Positions 18,079 to 27,166 are shown, counted from the first letter of the stretch. The stretch: DNA of 64,000 bases from Bin87 sp965203195 (GCA_965203195.1 OZ241860.1:620001-684000), one strand, 5' to 3'. The notes: generated by a model from the letters alone, not told the origin. A program made the numbers and translations.

Positions 18079-18960
18079 ATGACTACCAGATCTTTGCCCT
18101 CGGGCCGGCAGGTTACGCTCACCGAACTGCCCGACCCGCCCAAATCGCCCTACGCCATGCAGCAGCGTCCGCACATTGCCCGCGCCGACCAGACCCTGCG
18201 GGGCCACTACCGGCAGCGGGGCGACGTGCTGGTGTCCGGGGAAGGCTACCTGTGCTATGACGCCGGCGACCTGCGCCGGGCGCCTCACCCCGACTGCCTG
18301 GTGGCTTTCGGGCTGACCGTGCCGCCGCAGCTGATTGAGGATATTGCCAACGGGTATGTCATCAGCGAGCTGGGCAAGCCGCCGGATTTTGTGCTGGAGG
18401 TGGCGTCGCCGACCACCGGGCGGCGGGATTACACGGTCAAGCGGGAAATTTACGCCGCATACCGGGTGGGGGAGTTCTGGCGTTTTGACCGCACCGGGGG
18501 GCGGTATCACGATACGGGGCTGGCGGGGGATTTGCTTTTTGGGAATGCCTACCGGCGGGCGGAGGTGGTCACCGGGCCGGACGGGGTGATGCGGGGTTAC
18601 AGCCCGGCGCTGGGGCTGGAGCTGCACTGGCGCGAGGGCCGGCTGCGGTTTTGGGATCCGGAGACGAGGGCATATCTGCTGGATCCGGTTGAGGCAGTGG
18701 CGGAGCTGGCGGCGGCGCGGATGGCGCGGGAGGTTGCGGAGGGGCAGAGTATTTTGGAGCGGGCGGCGCGGCAGGATGCGGAGGCGCAAGCAGTGGCTGC
18801 GCTGGTCGCCCAGCAGGACGCGGAAGAGCGCGCCGCTGCCGAAATTGTTGCCCGGCAGGATGCGGAAGCGCGGGCGGCCCAGGCGGAGGAGCGCATTCGC
18901 CGGCTGCGGGCAAAGCTGCGCGGCGAATCACCGGCGGATCCGGGCACCGGCATCGGCTAG
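18079..18960 (+). CDS. Uma2 (DUF820) family protein with coiled-coil tail
   Basis: 293 aa. The Uma2 fold is related to PD-(D/E)xK nucleases; here PDCLVAF (the D), PPDFVLEVASPTT (the E) and GRRDYTVKREIYAAY (the K) mark the core at about 70-135. Members are abundant in cyanobacteria and Chloroflexota but have no proven function. After about residue 195 comes an Ala/Glu/Arg-rich segment with an RQDAEA-like heptad repeat, probably a coiled coil. A close paralogue lies at 34881-35771. Confidence 0.85.
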   Translation: MTTRSLPSGRQVTLTELPDPPKSPYAMQQRPHIARADQTLRGHYRQRGDVLVSGEGYLCYDAGDLRRAPHPDCLVAFGLTVPPQLIEDIANGYVISELGKPPDFVLEVASPTTGRRDYTVKREIYAAYRVGEFWRFDRTGGRYHDTGLAGDLLFGNAYRRAEVVTGPDGVMRGYSPALGLELHWREGRLRFWDPETRAYLLDPVEAVAELAAARMAREVAEGQSILERAARQDAEAQAVAALVAQQDAEERAAAEIVARQDAEARAAQAEERIRRLRAKLRGESPADPGTGIG

Positions 18961-19109
18961 GGCCGGTTGACATTTCGCAGTTCGAGAACCTGTGTCAGGG
19001 CATCGGAGCAGCGGTTTTGCCGCTTCAAACTGTCGCCGGTTCGGGGTTTAGGCCCGGCAGTTGGCGGCGGCGAAAATGGCGGCAAAAGCGCGTGGGTTCC
19101 GGCTGACGC

Positions 19110-19197
19110 CGGAATGACGAAACAGCGACTACGGGATGGCGCAGAAGCAACGCCGGGATGGCGCAGCAGCGACGCCGGGATGGCGCAGCGGCGGCGC
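19110..19197. repeat. Four tandem 22-bp repeats
   Basis: Units CGGGATGGCGCAGMAGCRACGC at 19132-19153, 19154-19175 and 19176-19197, with a degenerate unit at 19110-19131. The surrounding 18961-19214 has no gene; it reads through a GCCGGAATGACG motif typical of dispersed repeats. Confidence 0.7.
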
Positions 19198-19214
19198 GGC
19201 AATGTCAACGCGGG

Positions 19215-20147
19215 CTAGGAACCGGCGACGCGGCCGGCGCGCAGGGCCGCAAAGAGGTAGGCCGTAGCGTGGGAACGCCAGGGCGCCCATCGTTCCGAAA
19301 AGGCCAGCAGGTCGTTGTCGGTAATCTCCGCGCCGTCAAAATAGAGGCGGGAGACGGTGCGGCGCAGAGCCAAGTCGCCGACCGGAAACCCGTCGGGGCG
19401 GGACAGGGCGCGCACCAGCACCCACTGGGCAGTCCAGTAGCCCACGCCGCGCAAGGCAGTGAGCTGCTTGATGACATCCGCGTCGGGCAGTTCGTGCAGG
19501 GTTTCAAAGCCGTTGGGGGTGTCCAGGGCGGCGCGGGCGATGCCCTGGATGTATTCGGATTTGCGGAGGCTCAACTTCAGCTGCCGCAAGTCGGCGATTT
19601 CGGCGGCGGCCAGGGTTTCCGGGCGGGGGAAGGCGTACCATTCCTGGCCGTTGATTTCGGCGCGGATGCCGTAATGCTGCACCATAAGGTTGCGGACGAC
19701 GCGGGCCACCGCGGCGGCGATCTGCTGCCCCATAACGGCTTGCACCAGCGCCTCAAAGACGGACGGGGCGCGGGTGGCGCGGTAGCCGTAGAACTCCTGC
19801 ACTACGCCGGACAGGGCCGGGTCGCCGGCCACGGCGGCGTAGAAAGGGCGCAGATCCTGGTCGCCGGCCAGGATCCAGGTCAGGCGGTCGGCGGCGCGTT
19901 GGGCGTCGGCGGGAGTCAGGTTGTGGCCGGTCAGTGCCACCGCCAGGCGGGGGGCGTCCACGCTGCCGGCGTCCCGCAAAGTGGCCAGGGCGGTTTTGTC
20001 GCCCAGATCCAGCAGCCGGATGTAGGCGCCGTCCACATAGTCCTCGGTTTTGAAGGGCTGGTCGCGGGAATAGTTGGGCTGCCCGGCGGTCAGGGCGAAG
20101 TTGTAGGGGGCTAGAGGAGTGATGCAGGTGGTTATGGTGGTTGTCAT
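19215..20147 (-). CDS. DNA-3-methyladenine glycosylase, AlkA-type HhH-GPD
   Basis: 310 aa. Base-excision repair glycosylase removing alkylated bases. It has an N-terminal AlkA-like domain, then FEALVQAVMGQQIA (HhH-GPD entry helix), the helix-hairpin-helix LTALRGVGYWTAQWVL and the catalytic Asp in FPVGDLALRR. The start ATG overlaps the stop of the upstream ThpR gene by 4 bp (ATGA). A longer upstream reading in the same frame runs antisense-like through ThpR and is rejected. Confidence 0.88.
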   Translation of the reverse strand: MTTTITTCITPLAPYNFALTAGQPNYSRDQPFKTEDYVDGAYIRLLDLGDKTALATLRDAGSVDAPRLAVALTGHNLTPADAQRAADRLTWILAGDQDLRPFYAAVAGDPALSGVVQEFYGYRATRAPSVFEALVQAVMGQQIAAAVARVVRNLMVQHYGIRAEINGQEWYAFPRPETLAAAEIADLRQLKLSLRKSEYIQGIARAALDTPNGFETLHELPDADVIKQLTALRGVGYWTAQWVLVRALSRPDGFPVGDLALRRTVSRLYFDGAEITDNDLLAFSERWAPWRSHATAYLFAALRAGRVAGS

Positions 20148-20827
20148 CCGATTTTGACCTCGGCAAGGCTGGTATAGACGGCGCCGGCGGGGGCGAGGAC
20201 GCTGCGGTAAAGATGCACGGAGTCGGCCGTCCAGGGGCGGGCCGGGGGCGGGCTGCCGGCGCTGGCGCGGGCGGCGATGGCGTGGGCAACCGCCCGGCGC
20301 CGGGCCGGGGTGGCGTGATCCCGGACGCGACCGACGGTGAGGTGGGGGCGGAAAGGGCGTTTGTCGTCCGGCCAGCCCAGTTCGGAGGTGGCGTGGAGCG
20401 CGGATTGGCGGAGGGCGGCAAGGGCGTGCAGGTCGCCGGACACGCCGGCCCAGATGACGCGCGGCCGGTCCCCGGAGGGAAAGGCGCCCAGCCCGGAGAG
20501 GGTCAGAACCGGCGGGGCCGGGACGGCGGTCGGGCCGGACATAGGGCCGGTCAGATGACGGGTCAGGGCGGCGATGATGTCCGGTATCAGAAGGGCGTGG
20601 GTATTGCCCAGAAACTGCAAGGTCAGGTGTATGCCATCGGGGTTGGCCCAGCGGACGACGCCGGCCGGGATGCTGGAACGCAGTTGGGCGACGGTTGCGG
20701 CCAGCGCCGCCGTCCATTCCGGCGGCAGAGGCAGGGCGATGAAGGCGCGCACCGGTTCAGGATTGAGTCCGGGGCCGGGGCCGGAATTGGAGCCGGAGTT
20801 GGAAGTGCGGGCGCGGTTCATACTCAA
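20144..20827 (-). CDS. thpR: RNA 2',3'-cyclic phosphodiesterase (2H family)
   Basis: 227 aa. The two H-x-T/S motifs of 2H phosphoesterases are present: IHLTLQFLG (about 67) and RPHLTVGRV (about 160), with RAFIALPLPPEW at the start as in ThpR/LigT. Members open 2',3'-cyclic phosphates on RNA. It sits between the amidohydrolase-Mug fusion (1-bp gap) and AlkA (4-bp overlap) in a repair-flavoured operon. The first 26 residues are low complexity. Confidence 0.87.
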   Translation of the reverse strand: MSMNRARTSNSGSNSGPGPGLNPEPVRAFIALPLPPEWTAALAATVAQLRSSIPAGVVRWANPDGIHLTLQFLGNTHALLIPDIIAALTRHLTGPMSGPTAVPAPPVLTLSGLGAFPSGDRPRVIWAGVSGDLHALAALRQSALHATSELGWPDDKRPFRPHLTVGRVRDHATPARRRAVAHAIAARASAGSPPPARPWTADSVHLYRSVLAPAGAVYTSLAEVKIG

Positions 20828-20828
20828 C

Positions 20829-22211
20829 TTATGATGGCAGGGCGGCGCGCCAGTGGTTGAGGCGGCGATACCATTCCGCCAGGTCGGCCAGGGAGTAGCG
20901 GGCGTTGGCGGGGCTGGGGTTGGGCAGCACGAAAACCCGGCTGCGACCGATGGCGCGTTCCTGCGGGCCCAGGGCGATGTGGCCGGGCCGGGGGATGCCT
21001 TCGGCGTAGCGCAGATAGGCGCGGTAGGCGGTCAGGCCGTGGAAGCAGGCGATGCGGGGTGCGTAGCGCAGCAGCTTTTCCCGCAGCCGAGGGGCGTCGC
21101 GGCGGTAATCCGCGGCGGACAGGTCGGCAGCCTGGGGGGTGGCGCGCTTGACGACGTCGGTAAAGCCGATGCCATCCCGGAGCAGGTCGGCGTCGTCGGC
21201 CGGGCCGACGGGGCGGCCGGCCAGGCCGGCGGCGGACACGGCGGGCCAGAAGCGGTTGCGGGGGTTGGCGAAGTAGCGGCCGGCGCGTACGGAACGGGTC
21301 GAGGGGTTCAGTCCGATGAGGACGATGTCCAGACCGGGGCGGAGGTAATCGGGCAAGGTGGCGGCGGCCAGCAGGGCGGCGGCGCTGCCGCCCAGGACGG
21401 CGTCCTGCCGGGCCGGGTCCAGGCCGGCGTCGCGTATGCCTTTGCGGACGCGGTTGATGACCCGGCGCGGCGGCAGCAGGGGGTAGTCGCTGCCGAAAAG
21501 GATGCGGTCGGCGCCGGCGGTGGCCACGGCGGCGGCCACAGCGGTAGAACGGTACAGATAGGGCAGGGCGGCGGTGTCGTACCAGACATTGGCGAGGGCG
21601 GCGGCGACTTCCGGCATTGCGGCGTAAAAGGGCAGGCCGCCGCCGAGGTGGGCCAGGATGATGAGGTTGTCGGAGAAGTTGGCGGCGAAGCGGAGGAGGA
21701 TGTCGGGGGTGGTAGCGCCCTTGCCGGGGTATATGTGGCCGACGGGTTCGGAAGCGTGGATGACAATGGGCAGGTTGCGCTCCCGGAGCAGGGCCATCAG
21801 GGGGGACATCAGGGCGCGGTCGGTAAGGTCAAAGCGCTGGGTGTCGGCGTGGAGTTCGCCGATGCCGGCGGCGCCCCGTCCGAAGCAGCGGGCGGCTTCA
21901 TGGATGGCGGCGTGGCCCCAGGCGGGGTTGACGGATACGAAAGGGACGATGCGGTCGGGATGGTCGGCGGCGGCGGTCAGCAGGTAGTCGTTGACGGCGG
22001 CGGCGACGGCGGGGTCGGTCCAGCCGTAGCCCATGGCGACGGCGCGGGCGATGCCGGCGGCGTCCATAGCTTCCCGCAGACGGGTGGCGTCGGCCAGGCG
22101 TCCGCCGGGTTGGGGGAAAAGGGCGGCGTAGGTGGAGTCCCGCGCCGCCAGTTCGTGGTGCCGTTCCGCAAAGTCGGGCGGGACGATGTGGCAGTGGGCG
22201 TCGATAATCAT
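20829..22211 (-). CDS. Fusion: metal-dependent amidohydrolase plus Mug-type uracil-DNA glycosylase
   Basis: 460 aa in one uninterrupted frame. Residues 1-285 are an amidohydrolase-2 TIM barrel with metal ligands H6 and H8 (IDAHCHIV), H152, H188 (AHLGGG) and D242 (FGSDYP). Residues 288-460 are a mismatch-specific uracil/thymine-DNA glycosylase: DIVLIGLNPSTRS with the catalytic-motif Asn at 302, ANPRNRFWP and VLPNPSPANARYS. Both domains look complete. Operon partners ThpR and AlkA suit the glycosylase half. The combination is unexpected. Confidence 0.85.
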   Translation of the reverse strand: MIIDAHCHIVPPDFAERHHELAARDSTYAALFPQPGGRLADATRLREAMDAAGIARAVAMGYGWTDPAVAAAVNDYLLTAAADHPDRIVPFVSVNPAWGHAAIHEAARCFGRGAAGIGELHADTQRFDLTDRALMSPLMALLRERNLPIVIHASEPVGHIYPGKGATTPDILLRFAANFSDNLIILAHLGGGLPFYAAMPEVAAALANVWYDTAALPYLYRSTAVAAAVATAGADRILFGSDYPLLPPRRVINRVRKGIRDAGLDPARQDAVLGGSAAALLAAATLPDYLRPGLDIVLIGLNPSTRSVRAGRYFANPRNRFWPAVSAAGLAGRPVGPADDADLLRDGIGFTDVVKRATPQAADLSAADYRRDAPRLREKLLRYAPRIACFHGLTAYRAYLRYAEGIPRPGHIALGPQERAIGRSRVFVLPNPSPANARYSLADLAEWYRRLNHWRAALPS

Positions 22212-22213
22212 AC

Positions 22214-22264
22214 AGACCCGATAATCGTAGCCCTAATCATAGCCCTAATCACGGCCCTAACCAT
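22214..22264. repeat. Short 12-bp tandem repeats
   Basis: About four degenerate copies of CCCTAATCATAG. They lie directly at the start of the amidohydrolase-Mug gene, where its promoter would be expected. Confidence 0.6.
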
Positions 22265-22276
22265 AGGCCCAGTCAC

Positions 22277-22380
22277 AATGGGCAGCGTTTCCAGTCGGGC
22301 GGTTTGATATTGGCCCGTCGTTCCGGCTGGCGCCGGGGCGACGGGGGATGGCTGAACCACCGGAACGGAAACGCTGCCGG
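22277..22380. repeat. Dispersed GGAAACGCTGCC repeat pair, inverted
   Basis: GGCAGCGTTTCC at 22279-22290 and GGAAACGCTGCC near 22366 face each other across about 75 bp that include GTTCCGGCTGGCGCCGGG. They match the element at the window start. The flanking 22381-22465 shows no gene. Confidence 0.65.
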
Positions 22381-22465
22381 CACAACCCCGGCGGCGACGG
22401 CCGGATGCGGCCGGCCCGGGGGAAGGGTGTCGGGCCGTGGTTGGCGATAGGTTGGGCGGCAGTGG

Positions 22466-23299
22466 TTACAGGTCGGAGACTTCCGTTTCGGTGAGGCGGC
22501 GGGACATCGGGGGTTTGACATAGCGGCCGGCGAGGCCGGCGCGGCTCAAGGCTTCGGGGACGCTCTGGCCGTGGATGGGCATAGCGTCGGCGAGCAGGGG
22601 TTCCACATAGTGGCGCACCTGCTGCTGCTGGACGGCGATGGGCTGGGTGGCGTCTATGGTCATCAGCCCGAATTCCTCGGTCATGGCTTCGTACTCGTCC
22701 AGCAGTCGGCCCTGGAAGATGCGGAAGGATTGCTCGCGGTCGCCGGAGAAGCCCATATCCTGGCCGGATTCGTAGTAGCCGAGTTCCTCGCGTCCGGTGT
22801 TGATGCGGTGGATGGACACGTCCAGAGGCACTTTGAAGTAGAGGGCCAGGGAGGGCTGGACGGCGAAGGAGTAGATGCGGCGCAGCCAGTCGCGGTCGAC
22901 GCCGCGCACGGAGTCCCGGGCGAAGGCGGTGTAGACGTAGCGGTCGGCGAGGACGATGGCGCCGGCGCGGAGGGCGGGGAGGATCTGGGCGTGCACGCGG
23001 CTGGCGAAGTCGGCGGCGTGGACCAGGCTGAAGGACATAGGGGTGAGCAGGTTTTCCGATTTGCCGCGTTTGGTGGTGCGCCGGACGATGGGGGAGGAGT
23101 TCCATTCGGTGAAGGCGGTCACCAGGTTGCGGCTGTGGAGCCACTTGCCGAGGAGGTCGATCTGGGTGCTTTTGCCGGAGCCGTCGATGCCCTCGACGAT
23201 GATGAGCCGGCCCGGATACTGGCCGTCGTCGGGATGCTGGCCGTAGCGGTCGCCCATTTTGTAGGCCGGGGCGGGGCGGGCTTGCAGGGTAGTGGTCAT
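22466..23299 (-). CDS. tmk: Thymidylate kinase-like P-loop kinase
   Basis: 277 aa. Phosphorylates dTMP to dTDP in canonical members. P-loop VEGIDGSGKST at about 35-45, the DR(Y/H) motif in VLADRYVYTAFARD, and a C-terminal LID-region. It is longer than typical Tmk (about 210 aa), with an N-terminal extension of about 30 residues and a C-terminal tail of about 40, so a divergent kinase of the family is possible. It overlaps the upstream Ppx/GppA gene by 4 bp (ATGA). Confidence 0.8.
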   Translation of the reverse strand: MTTTLQARPAPAYKMGDRYGQHPDDGQYPGRLIIVEGIDGSGKSTQIDLLGKWLHSRNLVTAFTEWNSSPIVRRTTKRGKSENLLTPMSFSLVHAADFASRVHAQILPALRAGAIVLADRYVYTAFARDSVRGVDRDWLRRIYSFAVQPSLALYFKVPLDVSIHRINTGREELGYYESGQDMGFSGDREQSFRIFQGRLLDEYEAMTEEFGLMTIDATQPIAVQQQQVRHYVEPLLADAMPIHGQSVPEALSRAGLAGRYVKPPMSRRLTETEVSDL

Positions 23300-24981
23300 A
23301 GTTCGTTGCCTCTTGCGGTGGTGACGCGGATGGTTTCGCCGAAGGTTTCCTGCCAGCGTTGCGACAGGCCGGGGGCGGATGATGGCGACCAGCCCGGCGT
23401 GCGTACGGTCAATGTACCGGTCAATGTACCCTGGGGGCGGTGGACGCGCACGGCGGCGGCGGGGAGTTCCGGGGGCAGACGGCAGTCCAGGTGGTCGGCC
23501 AGCGTCAGTATAACTGCCGCCTGCGCCAGGCGCTGCATATCGTCGGGGGAAAGCAGGCGGCAATTGCGGAAGCGGCGGGGCAGCCGTCCGTTTTCGGAGG
23601 CCAGCAGTATGGCGGCGATCTGGGCGGATTCCCGGTGGGTGAATCCGGGCAGGTCGGCGCGGACGACGAGGCTGGCGGCGCGGTTGGCGCGGTTGTAGAA
23701 GTCAACGGCGCTGCCGATGTCCAGGAGACGGGCGGCGCAGCGCAAAGGCGGCAGCAGGTCGGCGGGGCCGGGCGGCGGCCAGGCGGCGGCGGCGATAGCG
23801 GCGGCGAGGGCGGCGCGGCGTTCTCCCCGGCAAGCGAAACGGGGGGCGAAGCGCCGGCACAGGTCAATGGTGGCGTCGCGGCGGACGGCGGACAGGGGCG
23901 GCAGGCGGATGCTTTCCGGCGCCGGGGATGAGGTCGGGGCCGGCGCCGAGTTGGGGGCCGAGTCCGAGGTCGGCGCCAAGTCCGGGGCCGGGAGCGGGGG
24001 CAAAGGGGCCGGGTGGCGGGCCAGACCTTCCCGGAGGCCCTGGCCGGAGACGAGGATGCCGTCGGCGGCGGTGTGCTGCGCCAGGGCGTGGGCGACGACG
24101 GCGCCGCCGACGATGGAATGGACGCGTTCCGGGTTCATGCCCAGCATACCGGCGCGCTGGCGGCGGGTGAGGCCGGAGAGGGTGTGGAGGAGGCCGGCCA
24201 GGGCGTGGCTGCCGATGCGGTAGCCGTGCATTTTGATGATGGGGTAGATTTCCTCGCGGCTGCGGGCCAGACGGGAGAGGAGCCGGACGGAGCCGCCGGA
24301 GCCGACCAGGGCAGCGCCGGCGGGCAAGGGCGGCACTTCGGCTTCGGACAGGGCGGCGCGGACGTATTCGCCGGCGGCGCGCAGGTCGGCGGGGGCGGGA
24401 CGGTCGGTGAGTCGGAAAAGGTTGGCGATGCGGAGGCTGCCCAGGGGCAGAGAACGGGGGGCAAGCATCGTGCGGTTTTGGAAGGGGACGATTTCGGCGC
24501 TGCCGCCGCCGATGTCGGCCAGCAGGCCATCGCTGACGGGGAGGCCGTGGATGGCGCCGATGAAGCAGTAGGCGGCTTCGTGGGCGCCGTCGATAATCCG
24601 CAGGGGGATGCCGGCGCGCCGGGCGGCGGCGGCCACGGCGGCGGCGTTGCCGGATTCGCGGAGGGCGGCGGTGGCCACGGCGTGGATGACGCCGACGCCG
24701 TAGGCGCGGGACACCAGGGCGAAATCGGCCAGGGCGTCCAGAGTGGCGGCGACGCCGGCGGCGTCGAGCATCCTGTTGGCGTCCAGGTGGCTCATCAGGT
24801 TGAGGGCGACGCTCTGCTGGGCGAGGATTTCGATGCCGCCGCCGGGATGCGCCTGCATGACTACGGCGCGGGCGGAACCGGAGCCGATGTCAATGACGGC
24901 GGCGATGTCGCTGGGACTAGGGGAGCAAGCGGCGATTTCAGAGGGCGGCGCAGCGGCGGCGATAGTTTGGGGGCGCGTCAT
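23296..24981 (-). CDS. Ppx/GppA phosphatase with C-terminal HD-like domain
   Basis: 561 aa. Hydrolyses polyphosphate or pppGpp in characterised members. ASKHA fold: AAVIDIGSGSARAVVM (about 29-44), HAVATAALRES, LLADIGGGSAEI and VGSGGSVRLLSRLA. After about 325 a Pro/Ser-rich linker leads to a helical C-terminal domain (about 365-500) resembling the HD-like domain of Ppx. Coupled to the tmk-like gene. The linker of repeated PTSDSAPNSAPAPTS-type text is a low-complexity insertion. Confidence 0.83.
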   Translation of the reverse strand: MTRPQTIAAAAPPSEIAACSPSPSDIAAVIDIGSGSARAVVMQAHPGGGIEILAQQSVALNLMSHLDANRMLDAAGVAATLDALADFALVSRAYGVGVIHAVATAALRESGNAAAVAAAARRAGIPLRIIDGAHEAAYCFIGAIHGLPVSDGLLADIGGGSAEIVPFQNRTMLAPRSLPLGSLRIANLFRLTDRPAPADLRAAGEYVRAALSEAEVPPLPAGAALVGSGGSVRLLSRLARSREEIYPIIKMHGYRIGSHALAGLLHTLSGLTRRQRAGMLGMNPERVHSIVGGAVVAHALAQHTAADGILVSGQGLREGLARHPAPLPPLPAPDLAPTSDSAPNSAPAPTSSPAPESIRLPPLSAVRRDATIDLCRRFAPRFACRGERRAALAAAIAAAAWPPPGPADLLPPLRCAARLLDIGSAVDFYNRANRAASLVVRADLPGFTHRESAQIAAILLASENGRLPRRFRNCRLLSPDDMQRLAQAAVILTLADHLDCRLPPELPAAAVRVHRPQGTLTGTLTVRTPGWSPSSAPGLSQRWQETFGETIRVTTARGNEL

Positions 24982-24985
24982 TTGT

Positions 24986-24991
24986 TATAAT
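24986..24991 (+). promoter_or_regulatory. -10 element of the SDR gene
   Basis: TATAAT followed by CCGG, 70 bp before the SDR start, in the 79-bp divergent gap to the Ppx gene. No strong -35 is seen. Confidence 0.45.
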
Positions 24992-25060
24992 CCGGCCAGC
25001 TTTGGGGAGGGGTAGCGGGGACAATTCACCGGGGGAACAAGTCAAGCAAGGAGGTTAGCG

Positions 25061-25813
25061 ATGCCCAGATTGGAAGGCAAGGTTGCCATCGTTACCGGCG
25101 CGGCGCGGGGGATGGGCGAGGTGGAAGCGCGCCTGTTCGCCGAGGAAGGGGCGGCGGTCATTCTCGCTGATGTTCGGGACGCCGAAGGGCAGCGGGTGGC
25201 CGAGGAAATCGCGTCGTCCGGGGGCGCGGCGGAGTACGTCCGCCTGAATGTGACTGATGAGGACAACTGGCGGCAAGTTACCGGCGACGCGGCGGGCAAG
25301 CACGGGCGGCTGGATATTCTGGTGAACAATGCGGGCATCTCCGGGTACGATGAGGAGGACAACCTGGGGACGACCACTTGGGACCGGCTGCTGGACATTA
25401 ACGCCAAGGGCGTCTTTCTGGGGATGAAACACGCTATTGCGGTGATGGAAAGGCAGGATGACGGGGGCAGCATCGTCAACATATCGTCCATTTCCGGCAT
25501 TGTGGGGCAGGATTTCATTCATATGGGCTACAACGCGTCCAAAGGGGCGGTGCGGCTGATGACGAAATCGGCGGCGGTGCGCTGGGCGGCGGCGGGGATA
25601 CGGGTTAATTCGGTGCATCCCGGCCTGATGCCGCCGATGGCGGGGGGTTCGGCCAGTTCGGCGACGCGGGCGGCGATGACGGCCAACATTCCGATGCGGC
25701 GCACGGGACGGCGGGAGGAGGTGGCCTACGCGGCGCTGTTTCTGGCCAGCGATGAGGCATCCTACATTACCGGCGCGGAGCTGGTGGTGGACGGAGGATT
25801 CACGGCGCAGTGA
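25061..25813 (+). CDS. Short-chain dehydrogenase/reductase
   Basis: 250 aa, classical SDR. NAD(P)-binding TGAARGMGE (about 12-20), the NNAG motif (LVNNAGISG), catalytic Ser in NISSISG and YNASKGA with the Tyr-x-x-x-Lys pair, and the C-terminal ITGAELVVDGGF. D-rich ILADVRDAEG after beta2 favours NAD(H). AAGGAGG stands 8 bp before the ATG. Substrate unknown; some close relatives act on hydroxysteroids or 3-oxoacyl groups. Confidence 0.9.
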   Translation: MPRLEGKVAIVTGAARGMGEVEARLFAEEGAAVILADVRDAEGQRVAEEIASSGGAAEYVRLNVTDEDNWRQVTGDAAGKHGRLDILVNNAGISGYDEEDNLGTTTWDRLLDINAKGVFLGMKHAIAVMERQDDGGSIVNISSISGIVGQDFIHMGYNASKGAVRLMTKSAAVRWAAAGIRVNSVHPGLMPPMAGGSASSATRAAMTANIPMRRTGRREEVAYAALFLASDEASYITGAELVVDGGFTAQ

Positions 25814-25866
25814 CGGGGCGGCGGTTCAATCGCTGCCGCGTCACCGGTTTGCTGCCGGGCGACGGG

Positions 25867-26790
25867 TTAGTTGGCGGGCAGGGCGGCGATTTCCGCTTCC
25901 AGGCGGGCGATGTCGGCTTCGTCCAGGTTGAAATACTTGGCGTCGGGGTGGTGAAAGACGAGGGCGGATACGGAACCCTCGGGGTCCATCATATAGCCGT
26001 CGGTGAGTTCCACGCCGATGTTGTCGGTTACATTGAGCAGGGCAAAGAGCTTGGCCTGGTCCTCCAGGCGGGGGCAGGCGGGATAGCCGAAGGAGTAACG
26101 CTTGCCGCGGTAGTTGGCGCGGAACAGGTCGCGCAGTTCGGCGGCGCCGCCGAGTTTTAGGCCGGAGGGTTCGCCGATGCCCCACATACTGCGGATGCGC
26201 TTGTGGAGCAGTTCGGCGAAGCCTTCGGCGGATTCGATGGCCAGGGCCTGGAGGGTGTGGGAGTCCAGGTAGCGGCCGGCGTTTTTCCAGCGTTCCGCGA
26301 GGGCGCGGACGCCGGGGCCGACGGTGGTGGCGAACATAGCCACATAGTCGTTGGGGCCGTGGCCAACCGGGCGGGCGTAGTCGGAGAGGCAGAGGCCGTC
26401 GCGGGCCTGCTGGCGGCCGAAGTAGAAGCGTTCCAGTTCGGTTGCGCCGTCGGGCCGGTAGATGACGAGCCACTGGCCCTGGGAGCGGCAGGGGAAGAAT
26501 TTGAAAACGGCGCTGGCGGCGATGTCGGAGCGGGACAGCATAATGTCCTCCACGCGCTGGGCCTGGCGGCGGAGTTCCAGGGCTTTGGGTTCCTGGTTTT
26601 GCAGGGCTTCGCTGAAGCGGCCGCGGTAGCCGAGGTGGCGGACGTAGAGCATCTGCGGGTTGATGTAGCCGAAGATTTCGTCCAGGTCGTAGTCGCGCAG
26701 GACGTGGAGGCGCAGGTCGGGGGGTGGGGGGGAGGCGTCCAGCGGGGGGACGACAGGGGCATTGACAGGGGTGTGGGCAGTCATATTCAT
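25867..26790 (-). CDS. Free-standing methionine synthase activation domain (MetH C-terminal module)
   Basis: 307 aa. Matches the AdoMet-binding reactivation domain of cobalamin-dependent methionine synthase: RYSFGYPACPRLEDQ (SAM-binding YPACP box), LTDGYMMDPEGSVSALVF and HHPDAKYFN. It would reductively re-methylate the inactive Co(II) enzyme. The MetH core at 28466-31078 lacks this module, so the two probably work together as a split enzyme, separated by about 1.7 kb of unrelated genes. Overlaps the upstream small gene by 4 bp. Confidence 0.87.
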   Translation of the reverse strand: MNMTAHTPVNAPVVPPLDASPPPPDLRLHVLRDYDLDEIFGYINPQMLYVRHLGYRGRFSEALQNQEPKALELRRQAQRVEDIMLSRSDIAASAVFKFFPCRSQGQWLVIYRPDGATELERFYFGRQQARDGLCLSDYARPVGHGPNDYVAMFATTVGPGVRALAERWKNAGRYLDSHTLQALAIESAEGFAELLHKRIRSMWGIGEPSGLKLGGAAELRDLFRANYRGKRYSFGYPACPRLEDQAKLFALLNVTDNIGVELTDGYMMDPEGSVSALVFHHPDAKYFNLDEADIARLEAEIAALPAN

Positions 26791-27068
26791 AGGGCCGGCT
26801 CCGGCGGCGAATGGGGCGTTGCGCCGTACTTGGCGAGGATGGCGTCCACGAAGGGCTTGAGGGTGGTTTCGGCGTGTTCTATGGTTAGCGCCGAGACGGC
26901 GTGGTCAAGTTCCGCGCCGGTTGTTGCGGCGTAGAACACCATTACGCCTTTGGCGATGTGTTCGCCTTCCACGCGCGATCTGCCGTTTTCAATGAACAGG
27001 GTCTGCGTGTCGGGGTAGTATAGAACGGTGGGTTCCAGTTCCGAATGCGCCACCCTCTTTTCGGCCAT
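26787..27068 (-). CDS. Small DUF2283-like protein
   Basis: 93 aa. Contains LYYPDTQTLFIENGR and a following strand-loop pattern (ENGRSRVEGEHIAKGVMVFY) resembling DUF2283-type small proteins, although the family call is weak. It overlaps the MetH-activation gene by ATGA, so it is translated with it. No function is assigned. Confidence 0.5.
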   Translation of the reverse strand: MAEKRVAHSELEPTVLYYPDTQTLFIENGRSRVEGEHIAKGVMVFYAATTGAELDHAVSALTIEHAETTLKPFVDAILAKYGATPHSPPEPAL

Positions 27069-27166
27069 TTCGTCCTCGCTTTTGGTATCAGCTATCTCTA
27101 TGTTCAGCTTGCCAATGTTTCAACGATAAGCCGGACGGGATGCAGTTCGGTTACGATGCATTATCC

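Noticed and set aside
20148..20717. Upstream extension of the AlkA frame
   Set aside because: Runs through thpR in another frame and is Pro/Arg-rich; the ATGA junction at 20144-20147 gives the right start.
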